Source: Actibacterium sp. MT2.3-13A (lineage in GTDB: Bacteria; Pseudomonadota; Alphaproteobacteria; Rhodobacterales; Rhodobacteraceae). From it: a stretch of DNA of 64,000 nucleotides. The DNA is taken from positions 1-64,000 of the forward strand of contig NZ_JAGSOU010000011.1 in the NCBI RefSeq assembly GCF_018139985.1, given 5' to 3'. The notes under the pieces are model-generated. The model was not told the origin of the DNA and did no database searches. It saw only the letters and a program-made list of their open reading frames with translations. Below are positions 34,870 through 43,334 of the stretch, in pieces. The position numbers were made by a program, and so were the translations under genes. Numbering within the stretch: the first letter of the stretch is position 1; each line of letters opens with the position of its first letter.

Positions 34870-36299
34870 CAGTTCGCTCTCCCGTTGAACACGCTGTCGT
34901 TGGAGGCGCGCTCGCCGTTGCTCAGGTCCTCGACCCAGAAGCGGAACTCGGTCCGTTCGGCTTCCGCCGGGTCCGAGCCGCGCGGCGCGACCACATAGAC
35001 CCTCTGCAGCTTGGTGGTATCGGCCGGCACGGTCACCGTCTCGTAGGCCGAACCCTCAAGCTGCACCCGCAGCGACGGGTCGCCCTTCACCGAGATGCGG
35101 AAGGGGCGGTCCTCGCCGTGCTTGTTGCGCAGCCGGACGTCGTAGGTGTTTCGGATCGACCCGTCGGAGAGGGTCACGAACGTCGGGTTGCGCACCGGGG
35201 CCACCGTCAGGCTGATTTCCGAGCGCATGAACAGCGCCACGACCAACCCGACGCCCACCGCTGACCACAGCGCCGTGTAGAGGATGGTGCGAAGGCGGAA
35301 GACATGCTTCCAGATCGGTTTCGGCGCGCGGCCGGCGCGCTCCAGCGGCTCGTCGGTCAGCGCCATGTAGTCGATCAGCCCGCGCGGCTTGCCGATCTTG
35401 GCCATCACGTCGTCGCAGGCGTCGATGCACAGCCCGCAGGTGATGCAGGCCAGCTGCTGGCCGTCGCGGATGTCGATGCCCATCGGGCAGACATTGACGC
35501 AGGCCATGCAGTCGATGCAATCGCCCAGCTTGTCGGCATCGGGTCCCTTGCGGTGCTTGCCGCGCGGCTCGCCCCGCCATTCGCGGTAGCCGATGGTGAT
35601 GGTGTCCTCGTCCATCATCGCGGCCTGGATCCGCGGCCAGGGGCACATGTAGATGCAGACCTGCTCGCGCATGAAACCGCCGAAGACCAGCGTCGTCGCG
35701 GTCAGCACGCCGATTGTGGTGTAGGCGACGGGATGCGCCTTGAAGGTCAGCAGATTGCCCAGCAGCGTCGGCGCGTCGGTGAAATAGAACACCCAGGCCC
35801 CGCCTGTGGCCATCGCGATCAGCAGCCACAGCGTCCATTTCGTCATCCGCAGCCGCAACTTGCGGGCGTCCCATTTGGCGTTCCACAGCTTCACGCGCTT
35901 GTTGCGGTCGCCCTCGACCCAGCGCTCGACCAGGATGAAGAGGTCGGTCCAGACCGTCTGCGGACAGGTGTAGCCGCACCACACCCGCCCCAGCGCCGAG
36001 GTGAACAGGAACAGCCCGAGCCCCGCCATGATCAACAGGCCCGCCACGAAATAGAACTCATGCGGCCAGATCTCGATCATGAAGAAGAAGAAGCGGCGGT
36101 TGGCAAGGTCGACCAGCACCGCCTGATCCGGCAGGTTCGGCCCCCGGTCCCAGCGCAGCCACGGCGTGATGTAGTAGATGCCCAGCGTGATCGCCATGAT
36201 CCACCACTTCAGGGTGCGGAACCGGCCGCTGACGCGGCGGGGGAAGATCGGCTCGCGGGCCGAATAGAGTTCTTGGGGCTGTTGGTCGGTTGAGCTCAC
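34869..36299 (-). CDS. ccoG: cbb3 maturation iron-sulfur protein CcoG (RdxB/FixG)
   Basis: 476 residues, GTG start with GGAG 8-9 nt upstream. Polytopic membrane protein with WCGYTCPQTVW and VCIYMCPWPRIQ cysteine motifs and two [4Fe-4S] ferredoxin motifs (CIDCMACVNVCPMGID and CITCGLCIDACD) near residues 265-305. A periplasmic Ig-like domain closes the protein. It reduces copper for CcoN biogenesis (family knowledge). First gene of ccoGHIS; a perfect FNR box lies 65 nt upstream. Confidence 0.95.
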   Translation of the reverse strand: MSSTDQQPQELYSAREPIFPRRVSGRFRTLKWWIMAITLGIYYITPWLRWDRGPNLPDQAVLVDLANRRFFFFMIEIWPHEFYFVAGLLIMAGLGLFLFTSALGRVWCGYTCPQTVWTDLFILVERWVEGDRNKRVKLWNAKWDARKLRLRMTKWTLWLLIAMATGGAWVFYFTDAPTLLGNLLTFKAHPVAYTTIGVLTATTLVFGGFMREQVCIYMCPWPRIQAAMMDEDTITIGYREWRGEPRGKHRKGPDADKLGDCIDCMACVNVCPMGIDIRDGQQLACITCGLCIDACDDVMAKIGKPRGLIDYMALTDEPLERAGRAPKPIWKHVFRLRTILYTALWSAVGVGLVVALFMRSEISLTVAPVRNPTFVTLSDGSIRNTYDVRLRNKHGEDRPFRISVKGDPSLRVQLEGSAYETVTVPADTTKLQRVYVVAPRGSDPAEAERTEFRFWVEDLSNGERASNDSVFNGRAN

Positions 36300-36363
36300 G
36301 GAATCACTCCGGCTGGCTTTTCGGAATTCCCGGCTGTTGTGACAGCGGGGTCTCGTCTGGGCA

Positions 36364-36377
36364 TTGACCTAGGTCAA
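36364..36377. promoter_or_regulatory. FNR/FnrL box upstream of ccoG
   Basis: TTGACCTAGGTCAA is a perfect palindrome fitting TTGAY-N4-RTCAA. Its centre is about 71 nt before the ccoG start codon, right for class II activation with a leader of about 30 nt. The FnrL gene itself is at 41168-41914. Confidence 0.85.
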
Positions 36378-36572
36378 AAGATGAATCTGAAATTCAGCAC
36401 TGGAATTCAAGGCGTCCCCCCTGCGGCATATCGTTTGGCGGGGCGCGAGGGCCCGCAAATCCCGGGGCTGCGGGCGCGCATGGACCGTGCGTTGCGGCGC
36501 CGCGGGATCGGGCGAACCGGCCGGGCCGGGCGCGCGCCACCCGCCTGGTGGACAGAATGTCGCGGATCCCAT
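36378..36572. other. intergenic segment without a visible gene
   Basis: Part of the 372-bp gap between ccoP and ccoG. Apart from the FNR box and the two hairpins listed separately I see no reading frame with a ribosome binding site, no tRNA shape and no repeat. It is slightly more AT-rich at its two ends than inside. Confidence 0.4.
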
Positions 36573-36625
36573 AAAAAATTGGCACCGGCCCCCAGGAAAC
36601 GCGCGAACAGGATGGGAGCCGGTGC
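36573..36625 (-). terminator. intrinsic terminator of ccoNOQP
   Basis: On the minus strand a 13-bp stem (GCACCGGCTCCCA with TGGGGGCCGGTGC, one G-U pair) around an 18-nt loop is followed by CAA and six T. It lies about 50 nt after the ccoP stop, and orientation is fixed by the wobble pair and U-tract. Confidence 0.85.
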
Positions 36626-36630
36626 TGTAA

Positions 36631-36652
36631 CCGGGGGCCTTGCGGCCCCCGG
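36631..36652 (-). terminator. second hairpin after ccoP
   Basis: Perfect 9-bp stem CCGGGGGCC-TTGC-GGCCCCCGG, 20 nt after the ccoP stop and just ahead of the main terminator. It has no U-tract; it may protect the mRNA 3' end or assist termination. Confidence 0.55.
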
Positions 36653-36671
36653 TAGCCGTTTGGGGGGCGGG

Positions 36672-37544
36672 TTACTCGCCGCCGCCCAACTGATGGACAT
36701 AGGTCGCGACCGCGCGCACTTCCGCCTCGGTCAGCGGCGCGCCGCCCTTGGCCGGCATGATGCCGAAACGGGCGTTTTCCACCGTGTACTGGATCGCTTC
36801 CTCGCTGCCGCCATAGAGCCAGATCGCGTCGGTCAGGTTCGGCGCGCCCTGCATGCGGTCGCCGGTGCCGTCTTCCGCGTGGCAGGCAGAGCAGTTGTCG
36901 AGGAACACGGTCTCGCCGGGGCCCGCGAGGGCCGCGTCATGCTCCTGGCCCGACAGCTTGCGGACATATTGCACCACTTGCGCGATTTCCTCGGGCTGGA
37001 GGATCTCGTTGAAGGCCGGCATCTGCGAGAAGCGCGCGTCGGCGTCGATCTCGTTCCGGATGCCGTGGCTGACGGTGTAGTGGATCTCCTCCAGGCTGCC
37101 GCCCCAGAGCCAGTCGTCGTCCAGCAGGTTCGGATAGCCCTTGCCCTGAACACCCGACGCGCCCGAGCCGTGGCACTGCGAACAGTAGGTGCGGAACACC
37201 GCCGCCCCGCCCTGCACGGCGTAGTTGTAGAGATCCGGATCCTCATTGATGGCGGCCAGTTCGACGCTTTCCAGCTTGCTCACCAGCGGGGCGTTCATCT
37301 CTTCGAAGCGGCTGATCTCCTCGGCCACCTCGCCACGGGTCGAGTAGCCCAGGATGCCGGGCGTGGCGCCCTTGATCAGCGGCCAGGCCGGGAACAGGAT
37401 CATGTAGACCAGCGCGAAGACGATGGTCGCGTAAAAGGTCCACAGCCACCAGCGCGGCATCGGGTTGTCGTATTCCTCGATCCCGTCCCAGGAATGGCCG
37501 GTGGTTCCGACCTCGGAGTTCTGGTTCTTTTTGTCAGTGCTCAT
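36672..37544 (-). CDS. ccoP: cbb3-type cytochrome c oxidase diheme subunit CcoP
   Basis: 290 residues. One N-terminal span ([19 protein letters not shown]) anchors a periplasmic diheme cytochrome with CSQCH (about 121-125) and CSACH (about 218-222), each followed by a methionine ligand region (QMPAF, GIMPA). It accepts electrons from cytochrome bc1 via soluble or tethered cytochromes and passes them to CcoO. The start at 37544 overlaps ccoQ by 4 nt. Full family length. Confidence 0.96.
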   Translation of the reverse strand: MSTDKKNQNSEVGTTGHSWDGIEEYDNPMPRWWLWTFYATIVFALVYMILFPAWPLIKGATPGILGYSTRGEVAEEISRFEEMNAPLVSKLESVELAAINEDPDLYNYAVQGGAAVFRTYCSQCHGSGASGVQGKGYPNLLDDDWLWGGSLEEIHYTVSHGIRNEIDADARFSQMPAFNEILQPEEIAQVVQYVRKLSGQEHDAALAGPGETVFLDNCSACHAEDGTGDRMQGAPNLTDAIWLYGGSEEAIQYTVENARFGIMPAKGGAPLTEAEVRAVATYVHQLGGGE

Positions 37545-37753
37545 GTCCGCGCCTCCTTGCAATGCGCGCCGTCGGTCTCAGCGTCGTCGCTGGCGGGTTT
37601 CTTGTCATGCCGAAAGGGGATGTTCGCGCTGTCGCGGTGTTCGGACGTGCTGCCCGGGCGAAACACCCAGACAACCACGCCGACGAAGAACGCCGTCAGG
37701 AACAGCAACACCCAGCTGTCGGCAATTTCACGAAGCAGGGAATAGGTATCCAC
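37541..37753 (-). CDS. ccoQ: cbb3 oxidase subunit CcoQ
   Basis: 70 residues, GTG start. A single membrane span ([19 protein letters not shown]) then a hydrophilic tail [20 protein letters not shown], the standard CcoQ layout (RPGS after the helix). It stabilises the oxidase and, in Rhodobacter sphaeroides, helps relay an oxygen signal. Lies between ccoO (11-nt gap) and ccoP (4-nt overlap). Confidence 0.93.
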   Translation of the reverse strand: MDTYSLLREIADSWVLLFLTAFFVGVVVWVFRPGSTSEHRDSANIPFRHDKKPASDDAETDGAHCKEART

Positions 37754-37764
37754 GCCCCCACTCC

Positions 37765-38490
37765 TTACCGGCTTGCATCGGGTTCGAAGGTCGAGAAATC
37801 GACCATCGTGCCCAACACCTGCAGATAGGCGATCAGCGCATCCGCCTCGGAGATCCCCGGCTGGCCATCGAAGTTGCGCACCTGCGCGCCGGGATAGCGC
37901 TCAAGCAGCCCCTCGGTGTCGCCCCAGGGGTCGATCTGCGCCTGGAAATCGGCTTGCGCGTTTTCCAGCATCTCGTCCGTGTAGGGCACGCCGACCATGC
38001 GGTGGGTCCGCATCACGTCTTCGATGTATTTACCGTCGATCATCGTGCGCTCGAGGAAACCGTATTTCGGCATCACCGATTCCGGCACCACCGACTGCGG
38101 GTTGCGCAGGTGATCAACGTGCCACTCGTCCGAGTAGCGGCCGCCGAGGCGGGCGAGGTCGGGCCCCGTCCGCTTCGAGCCCCACTGGAACGGGTGGTCA
38201 TACATCGATTCCGCCGCCAGGCTGTAATGGCCGTAACGCTCCACCTCGTCGCGCATCGGGCGGATCATCTGCGAGTGGCAGACATAGCAGCCCTCGCGGA
38301 TGTAGACATCGCGGCCCGTCAACTCCATCGGCGAGTAGGGACGCACGCCATCCACCTCCTCGATGGTGTTCTCCAGGTAGAAGAGCGGTGCGATCTCGAC
38401 GATCCCGCCGATGGTCACGACAAGAAAGCTGAAGACCAGAAGCAGCGTGGCGTTCTTCTCGATGATCTTGTGTTTGTCGAGGATAGACAT
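37765..38490 (-). CDS. ccoO: cbb3-type cytochrome c oxidase monoheme subunit CcoO
   Basis: 241 residues. N-terminal anchor ([22 protein letters not shown]) and one c-type heme site CYVCH at residues 68-72 in [16 protein letters not shown]-like context (here [18 protein letters not shown]). [14 protein letters not shown] and the C-terminal [12 protein letters not shown] are family features. Passes electrons from CcoP to the CcoN active site. Confidence 0.96.
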   Translation of the reverse strand: MSILDKHKIIEKNATLLLVFSFLVVTIGGIVEIAPLFYLENTIEEVDGVRPYSPMELTGRDVYIREGCYVCHSQMIRPMRDEVERYGHYSLAAESMYDHPFQWGSKRTGPDLARLGGRYSDEWHVDHLRNPQSVVPESVMPKYGFLERTMIDGKYIEDVMRTHRMVGVPYTDEMLENAQADFQAQIDPWGDTEGLLERYPGAQVRNFDGQPGISEADALIAYLQVLGTMVDFSTFEPDASR

Positions 38491-38504
38491 TGATGCTGCC
38501 TCCC

Positions 38505-40106
38505 TTATTCAGCCGGAGCCGCAACCGGGGCAGCGGCCTTGGCCGGTGCCGAGGTGGCGGTCTTCCACAGGTTGACGCACATGATGATGCCGCCGGTGAC
38601 GTAGAGCACGCCGCCCAGAGCACGAACCACATACATCGGGAATTTCGCGGACACGGTGTCGGCGAAGGAGTTCACCAGGAAGCCCTGCGCGTCGACTTCG
38701 CGCCACATCAGGCCCTCCATGATGCCGGTCACCCACATCGACGAGGCGTAGAGCACGATGCCGATGGTGGCGAGCCAGAAATGCCAGGACACCATGGACA
38801 GCGAATACAGACGCTCGCGGTTCCACAGGCGCGGCACCAGGAAGTAGAGCGCGCCGAAGGTGATCATGCCGTTCCAGCCCAGCGCGCCCGAGTGCACATG
38901 GCCGATCGTCCAGTCGGTGTAGTGCGACAGCGAGTTCACCGCCTTGATCGACATCATCGGGCCTTCGAAGGTGGACATGCCGTAGAAGCCCACCGAGACC
39001 ACCATCATGCGGATGATCGGGTCGGTGCGCAGCTTGTCCCAGGCGCCCGAAAGCGTCATCAGGCCGTTGATCATGCCGCCCCAGGAGGGCATCCACAGCA
39101 TGATCGAGAACACCATGCCCAGCGTCGACGCCCAGTCAGGCAGCGCGGTGTAGTGCAGGTGGTGGGGACCCGCCCAGATGTACAGGAAGATCAGCGCCCA
39201 GAAGTGGATGATCGACAGCTTGTAGCTGAACACCGGGCGTTCGGCCTGCTTGGGCACGAAGTAGTACATCATGCCCAGGAAGCCCGCGGTCAGGAAGAAG
39301 CCCACGGCGTTGTGGCCATACCACCACTGGGTCATGGCGTCCTGCACGCCGGCGAAGACCTGCACCGACTTGGCGCCGAAGATCGACACCGGCAGCGACA
39401 GGTTGTTGACGATGTGCAGCATCGCGATGGTGACGATAAAGCTCAGGTAGAACCAGTTCGCCACATAGATGTGCTTTTCCTTGCGCTTGAAGATCGTGCC
39501 GAGGAACACCAGCAGATAGACGACCCAGACCAGCGTCAGCCACCAGTCGACATACCATTCCGGCTCGGCGTATTCCTTGGACTGGGTGGCGCCCAGCAGG
39601 TAGCCGGTCGCGGCGAGCACGATGAAGAGATTGTAGCCCCAGAACACGAACCAGCCGGCATTTCCGCCCCACAGCCGCGCTGCCGAGGTGCGTTGCACGA
39701 CGTAGAACGAGGTCGCGATCAGCGCGTTGCCCCCGAAGGCGAAAATCACCGCCGAGGTGTGCAGCGGCCGCAGCCGGCCGAAATTGGCATAGCCCTGCGC
39801 CCATTCGAAGTTGAGCTGCGGGAATGCCAGCTGGAACGCGATGAACGTCCCCACCGCAAAGCCGACAACACCCCAGAAAGCCGTCGCAATCACGCCGTAA
39901 CGGACGACACCGTCCATGTACGCCGCGCCATCGACGGCCGGTTTCGCCTCACCGGTGCGGCGGACAGTCCAGACGAACATGCCAGCCGCGATGAGCATCA
40001 CGAGAATCGCGTGCACCTGGTAAGCTATGTCACGGGCGTAGTTGGCGGCAATCGCGGCAAGCACCGCGATGACGCCAAATACGGCCATCTTAACGTAATC
40101 CCACAT
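38505..40106 (-). CDS. ccoN: cbb3-type cytochrome c oxidase catalytic subunit CcoN
   Basis: 533 residues, about 12 spans. Binds heme b, heme b3 and CuB; reduces O2 and pumps protons. Histidine ligands are visible in [43 protein letters not shown] and [16 protein letters not shown]. The start at 40106 has AAGAAGGGACG upstream. An FNR box is centred about 97 nt before the ATG. It leads the ccoNOQP operon and is divergent from the uspA gene. Confidence 0.97.
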   Translation of the reverse strand: MWDYVKMAVFGVIAVLAAIAANYARDIAYQVHAILVMLIAAGMFVWTVRRTGEAKPAVDGAAYMDGVVRYGVIATAFWGVVGFAVGTFIAFQLAFPQLNFEWAQGYANFGRLRPLHTSAVIFAFGGNALIATSFYVVQRTSAARLWGGNAGWFVFWGYNLFIVLAATGYLLGATQSKEYAEPEWYVDWWLTLVWVVYLLVFLGTIFKRKEKHIYVANWFYLSFIVTIAMLHIVNNLSLPVSIFGAKSVQVFAGVQDAMTQWWYGHNAVGFFLTAGFLGMMYYFVPKQAERPVFSYKLSIIHFWALIFLYIWAGPHHLHYTALPDWASTLGMVFSIMLWMPSWGGMINGLMTLSGAWDKLRTDPIIRMMVVSVGFYGMSTFEGPMMSIKAVNSLSHYTDWTIGHVHSGALGWNGMITFGALYFLVPRLWNRERLYSLSMVSWHFWLATIGIVLYASSMWVTGIMEGLMWREVDAQGFLVNSFADTVSAKFPMYVVRALGGVLYVTGGIIMCVNLWKTATSAPAKAAAPVAAPAE

Positions 40107-40196
40107 CGTGCGTCCCTTCTTTATTCCGCACCGATTCGTGACCGGGCGGGTCCTTTTTTGACGTTCGCGGTATGGCGGGCGGCTCTTCAAGACGCC

Positions 40197-40210
40197 TTGA
40201 TCCAAATCAA
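40197..40210. promoter_or_regulatory. FNR/FnrL box for ccoN
   Basis: TTGATCCAAATCAA, an exact match to the FNR consensus, centred about 97 nt upstream of the ccoN ATG. CATACC at the right distance on the minus strand could be the -10, giving a start near 40162. Confidence 0.85.
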
Positions 40211-40228
40211 AGCCGCCCGAGCCGCCAG

Positions 40229-40242
40229 TTGATCTTGGTCAA
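40229..40242. promoter_or_regulatory. FNR/FnrL box for uspA
   Basis: TTGATCTTGGTCAA fits TTGAY-N4-RTCAA and is centred 75 nt before the GTG of the universal stress gene. TAGGTT at 40265-40270 is at class II -10 distance. Confidence 0.8.
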
Positions 40243-40309
40243 GGCCGTCCCTCCCGGCCAGGCGTAGGTTGGCGAAAAAATGCCAAGCCCACCCGGAGGA
40301 GAAAGACCT

Positions 40310-41149
40310 GTGGCTTACAAGACCATCCTGACCATCATCACCGACCCAGATCTCGCGACGAGCGCGCTGGAGTCCGCCATAACGCTATGCGGCCGCGAAG
40401 ATGCACATCTGGACGTGCTTTGTCTTGGCGTCGATAGGACGCAGACGGGTTATTACTACGCCGGCACCAACGCGATGATTCAGCAGGAAACGCTGGAACG
40501 CGCGCAAAAAGAGGCCGGCGAGATCGAGACCGCGGCAAAACATCGCCTCTCCGTGGAAGGCATCAAATGGGGTTGCGAGACCGCCGTCGCGCAAATCGCC
40601 GGGTTGTCGCATCTGGTGGCCCAGCGCGCCCGGTTCAGCGATCTGGTGGTGATGCCCAAGCCCTATGGCGAAGGCCGCGCGATCGAGGACGAGGCCTCGG
40701 TCGAGGCGGCCATGTTCGATGGCAGGGCGCCGCTGCTGGTGATGCCGCAGGAAGCCGATTCGTCCTCCATCGGCCAGCGCGTGGTGATCGCCTGGAACCA
40801 GAGCGCCGAGGCGCTGATGGCCATTCGCGCGGCCCTGCCCGTGCTGCAGGCCGCCGAATTCGTGAACATCGCAATCATCGACCCGCCGCAGCACGGCCCC
40901 GACCGCTCGGACCCGGGCGGGGCGCTGTCGCAGTTCCTGTCGCGCCACGGGGTGAAGACCGAGATCTCGGTCCTGGCCAAGACCATGCCGCGGGTGTCGG
41001 ATGTGCTGTGCCGGCACGTTCAGGACGTCAGCGCCGACATGGTGGTCATGGGCGCCTATGGCCATTCGCGCTTCCGCGAGGCGATCCTGGGCGGGGCGAC
41101 CCGCAACATGCTCGAGAATACCGAGGTGCCCGTGCTGATGGCGCACTGA
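40310..41149 (+). CDS. tandem universal stress protein (UspA family)
   Basis: 279 residues with two Usp domains. The first begins VAYKTILTIITDPD; the second spans about 150-279 (VVIAWNQSAEALMAIRAALPVL ... DMVVMGAYGHSRFREAILGGATRNML), with the G2xG9G(S/T)-like ATP loop GAYGHSRFREAILGGAT. GTG start at 40310 is chosen because GGAGGA (40295-40300) is 9 nt upstream; the ATG at 40280 precedes it. FNR control and location between ccoN and fnrL suggest a role in low-oxygen survival (inference). It faces fnrL 18 bp away. Confidence 0.9.
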   Translation: MAYKTILTIITDPDLATSALESAITLCGREDAHLDVLCLGVDRTQTGYYYAGTNAMIQQETLERAQKEAGEIETAAKHRLSVEGIKWGCETAVAQIAGLSHLVAQRARFSDLVVMPKPYGEGRAIEDEASVEAAMFDGRAPLLVMPQEADSSSIGQRVVIAWNQSAEALMAIRAALPVLQAAEFVNIAIIDPPQHGPDRSDPGGALSQFLSRHGVKTEISVLAKTMPRVSDVLCRHVQDVSADMVVMGAYGHSRFREAILGGATRNMLENTEVPVLMAH

Positions 41150-41167
41150 CCGAAGGCCGGGGACGGA

Positions 41168-41914
41168 TCAGGCGAAAACGCCGCCGTCCGAGTCGTCCCC
41201 GGTTTCATCCATCAAGCGCTCGAAATCGGGCACGGTGACGTGGCGCTTGCCTTCCAGTTCGATGACGCCGTCGCGTTTCAGCGCCGAGATCTGGCGGCTG
41301 ACGGTTTCCAGCGTCAGGCCCAGGTAGTCGGCCATCGCCTCGCGCGTCAGCGGCAGGTCGAACACGATCTGGCCTTGGGTGGCCGAGAGTTTCAACGTGG
41401 CGTCGCGCCGGGCGATGATCGCCAGCAGCGAGGCGATCTTCTCTCGCGCGGTCTTGCGGCCCAGAAGCAGCATCCATTCCCGCGCCGCGTCCAGTTCGTC
41501 CAGCGTCATTTCCAGCAGGCGCTGGCCGATATGCGGGGTGCGCTGCATCAGATCCTCGAACGGCGCCCTGCGGAAGCAGCACATGGTCAGCCGGGTGGTC
41601 GCCGTGACGTCATAGGCGGCATGGTCCCGCCCCGGCCGGCCCACGAAATCCGAGGGCAGAAGAAGCCCCACCATCTGGGTGCGCCCGTCCTCCATCGTCT
41701 GGCTGAGGGTGGCGATTCCCTCCACCACCGAGGCGACGAAATCCATCCGGTCGCCCGACCAGATCACCGTCTGGCCCGGCTCGTAGCTGCGGTAATATTT
41801 CATCTGCTCCAGCATGCTCAGCTCATCGGCCTCGCAGCGCGCGCATACAGCTCTGTGGCGAATGGGGCAGTCCGCGCAATCCTGGTTGGCGATCTGGGTT
41901 TCGGAGCTGGACAT
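41168..41914 (-). CDS. fnrL: oxygen-sensing transcriptional regulator FnrL
   Basis: 248 residues, Crp/Fnr family. Cysteines for the [4Fe-4S] cluster are at 13, 16, 24 and 27 (DCADCPIRHRAVCARC) plus MCC at about 112-113. A cNMP-like sensor domain, dimer helix and HTH (REAMADYLGLTLETVSRQISAL) with the Fnr recognition E--SR pattern (ETVSRQ) follow. It activates ccoNOQP, hemN and other micro-aerobic genes. The ATG at 41914 is preceded within 30 nt by an FNR box, so autoregulation is likely. Confidence 0.95.
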   Translation of the reverse strand: MSSSETQIANQDCADCPIRHRAVCARCEADELSMLEQMKYYRSYEPGQTVIWSGDRMDFVASVVEGIATLSQTMEDGRTQMVGLLLPSDFVGRPGRDHAAYDVTATTRLTMCCFRRAPFEDLMQRTPHIGQRLLEMTLDELDAAREWMLLLGRKTAREKIASLLAIIARRDATLKLSATQGQIVFDLPLTREAMADYLGLTLETVSRQISALKRDGVIELEGKRHVTVPDFERLMDETGDDSDGGVFA

Positions 41915-41929
41915 GGGAACCACTAATTT

Positions 41930-41943
41930 TTGATTTCGATCAA
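41930..41943. promoter_or_regulatory. FNR/FnrL box between fnrL and hemN
   Basis: TTGATTTCGATCAA, an exact consensus. It is 16 nt before the fnrL ATG and 36 nt before the hemN ATG, in a 64-bp divergent gap. On the fnrL side it sits between candidate -35 (TTGAAC) and -10 elements, where binding would repress. Confidence 0.85.
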
Positions 41944-41978
41944 GGTCGTTCAAATAACCCGTAACTAAAGGTAGGCGA

Positions 41979-43334
41979 ATGAGAACCGAATCGCAACTGA
42001 CGCGCCTCGGTCTATTTGACGCGCGAGTGCCACGGTATACGAGTTATCCCACGGCGCCACATTTTTCTGCGTCTGTAGGCGAGGCCGAATTCTCCGGGTG
42101 GATCCAGAAGATCCCGCCCGGAGCCCGGATTTCCCTTTATATCCACGTGCCGTTCTGCCGACGGCTGTGCTGGTTCTGCGCCTGCCGCACGCAGGGCACC
42201 AAGACGGACGCGCCCCTGCGCGCCTATCTCGAAACGCTGAAGGCCGAGCTCGCGATATTCGCCCGGCTGCTGCCCGAGGGTGTCACGCTGTCGCGGCTGC
42301 ATTGGGGCGGGGGCACGCCGACGCTGCTGTCGGCCGACATGATGCGCGAACTCGCCGAGGCGATCCACGCGGTCGCCCCGCTCGGCGAGGGTGGCGAGTT
42401 CTCGGTCGAGATCGACCCCAACGAGATCGACGAGGAACGCATCGTCGCGCTGGCCGAGGCCGGGTTGAACCGCGCCTCGATCGGGGTGCAGGATTTCGAC
42501 CCCGAGATCCAGACGGTGATCGGGCGCATCCAGAGCTACGACATCACCCGCGACGCGGTGGACCTGATCCGCGCCCACGGCGTGACCAGCCTGAATGCCG
42601 ACATCCTGTTCGGCCTGCCGCATCAGTCGAAGGAGCGCATCGCCGAAAGCGTGCAGAAGCTGCTGTCGCTGTCGCCCGACCGGGTGGCGCTCTACGGCTA
42701 CGCGCATGTGCCCTGGATGGCCAAGCGCCAGCAGATGATCCCGTCGGACGCACTGCCCACCCCGCAGGAGCGGCTGGCCCTGTTCGAGACCGCCCGCGAG
42801 CTGTTCCTTTGGGACGGCTATGCCGAGATCGGGATCGACCATTTCGCCCGCAAGGGCGACGGCTTGGAGGTCGCCCAGCGCACGGGCAGGCTGCGCCGCA
42901 ATTTCCAGGGCTACACCGACGACACCGCCGAGGTGCTGGTGGGGCTTGGGGCCTCGTCGATCTCGCGCTTCCCGCAAGGCTACGCGCAGAACGCCTCCTC
43001 CACGTCGGTCTACACCCAGAGCATCCGCGACGGCCGCTTCGCCACCGCGCGCGGCCATGTCTTCAGCGACGAGGACAAGCTGCGCGGCCGCATGATCGAA
43101 GCATTGATGTGCGATTTCCGCATCGACGCCGCCGAGATCACCGGCCGCTTCGGCGTCTCGCAGGACAGGCTGCAGGCGATGTTCGGAGAGGTCGCCGACG
43201 CCTTCCCCGGCATGGTGGAGCTTGGGCCCGAGGGCCTGTCGATCCCGCCGCACGGCCGCCCGCTGACCCGGATGATCGCGCGCAGCTTCGATGCCTACGA
43301 CCTGTCGAAGGCGGGCCACAGCTCGGCCATCTAG
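41979..43334 (+). CDS. hemN: oxygen-independent coproporphyrinogen III dehydrogenase
   Basis: 451 residues, radical SAM. Makes protoporphyrinogen IX without oxygen. PRYTSYPTAPHFS is the N-terminal family motif; the cluster cysteines are Cys60, Cys64 and Cys67 in YIHVPFCRRLCWFC, followed by the CACR of true HemN. GGGTPTLL and the C-terminal HemN domain are present, at full length. AAGGTAGG precedes the ATG. Only 64 bp separate it from fnrL, with an FNR box in between; it is the anaerobic counterpart of hemF (25244-26134). Shares a CTAG with the opposite gene's stop. Confidence 0.95.
   Translation: MRTESQLTRLGLFDARVPRYTSYPTAPHFSASVGEAEFSGWIQKIPPGARISLYIHVPFCRRLCWFCACRTQGTKTDAPLRAYLETLKAELAIFARLLPEGVTLSRLHWGGGTPTLLSADMMRELAEAIHAVAPLGEGGEFSVEIDPNEIDEERIVALAEAGLNRASIGVQDFDPEIQTVIGRIQSYDITRDAVDLIRAHGVTSLNADILFGLPHQSKERIAESVQKLLSLSPDRVALYGYAHVPWMAKRQQMIPSDALPTPQERLALFETARELFLWDGYAEIGIDHFARKGDGLEVAQRTGRLRRNFQGYTDDTAEVLVGLGASSISRFPQGYAQNASSTSVYTQSIRDGRFATARGHVFSDEDKLRGRMIEALMCDFRIDAAEITGRFGVSQDRLQAMFGEVADAFPGMVELGPEGLSIPPHGRPLTRMIARSFDAYDLSKAGHSSAI

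Noticed and set aside
32488-34998. 836-codon plus-strand open frame opposite ccoI/ccoH
   Set aside because: Antisense shadow; ccoI and ccoH are fully supported on the other strand.
36407-36700. Small minus-strand frames in the ccoP-ccoG gap
   Set aside because: They lack ribosome binding sites, are Pro/Arg/Ala-rich and overlap the terminator hairpins and FNR box.
40280-40309. ATG start for the universal stress gene at 40280
   Set aside because: It lies before the GGAGGA ribosome binding site; the GTG at 40310 is correctly spaced and gives the usual Usp N terminus.
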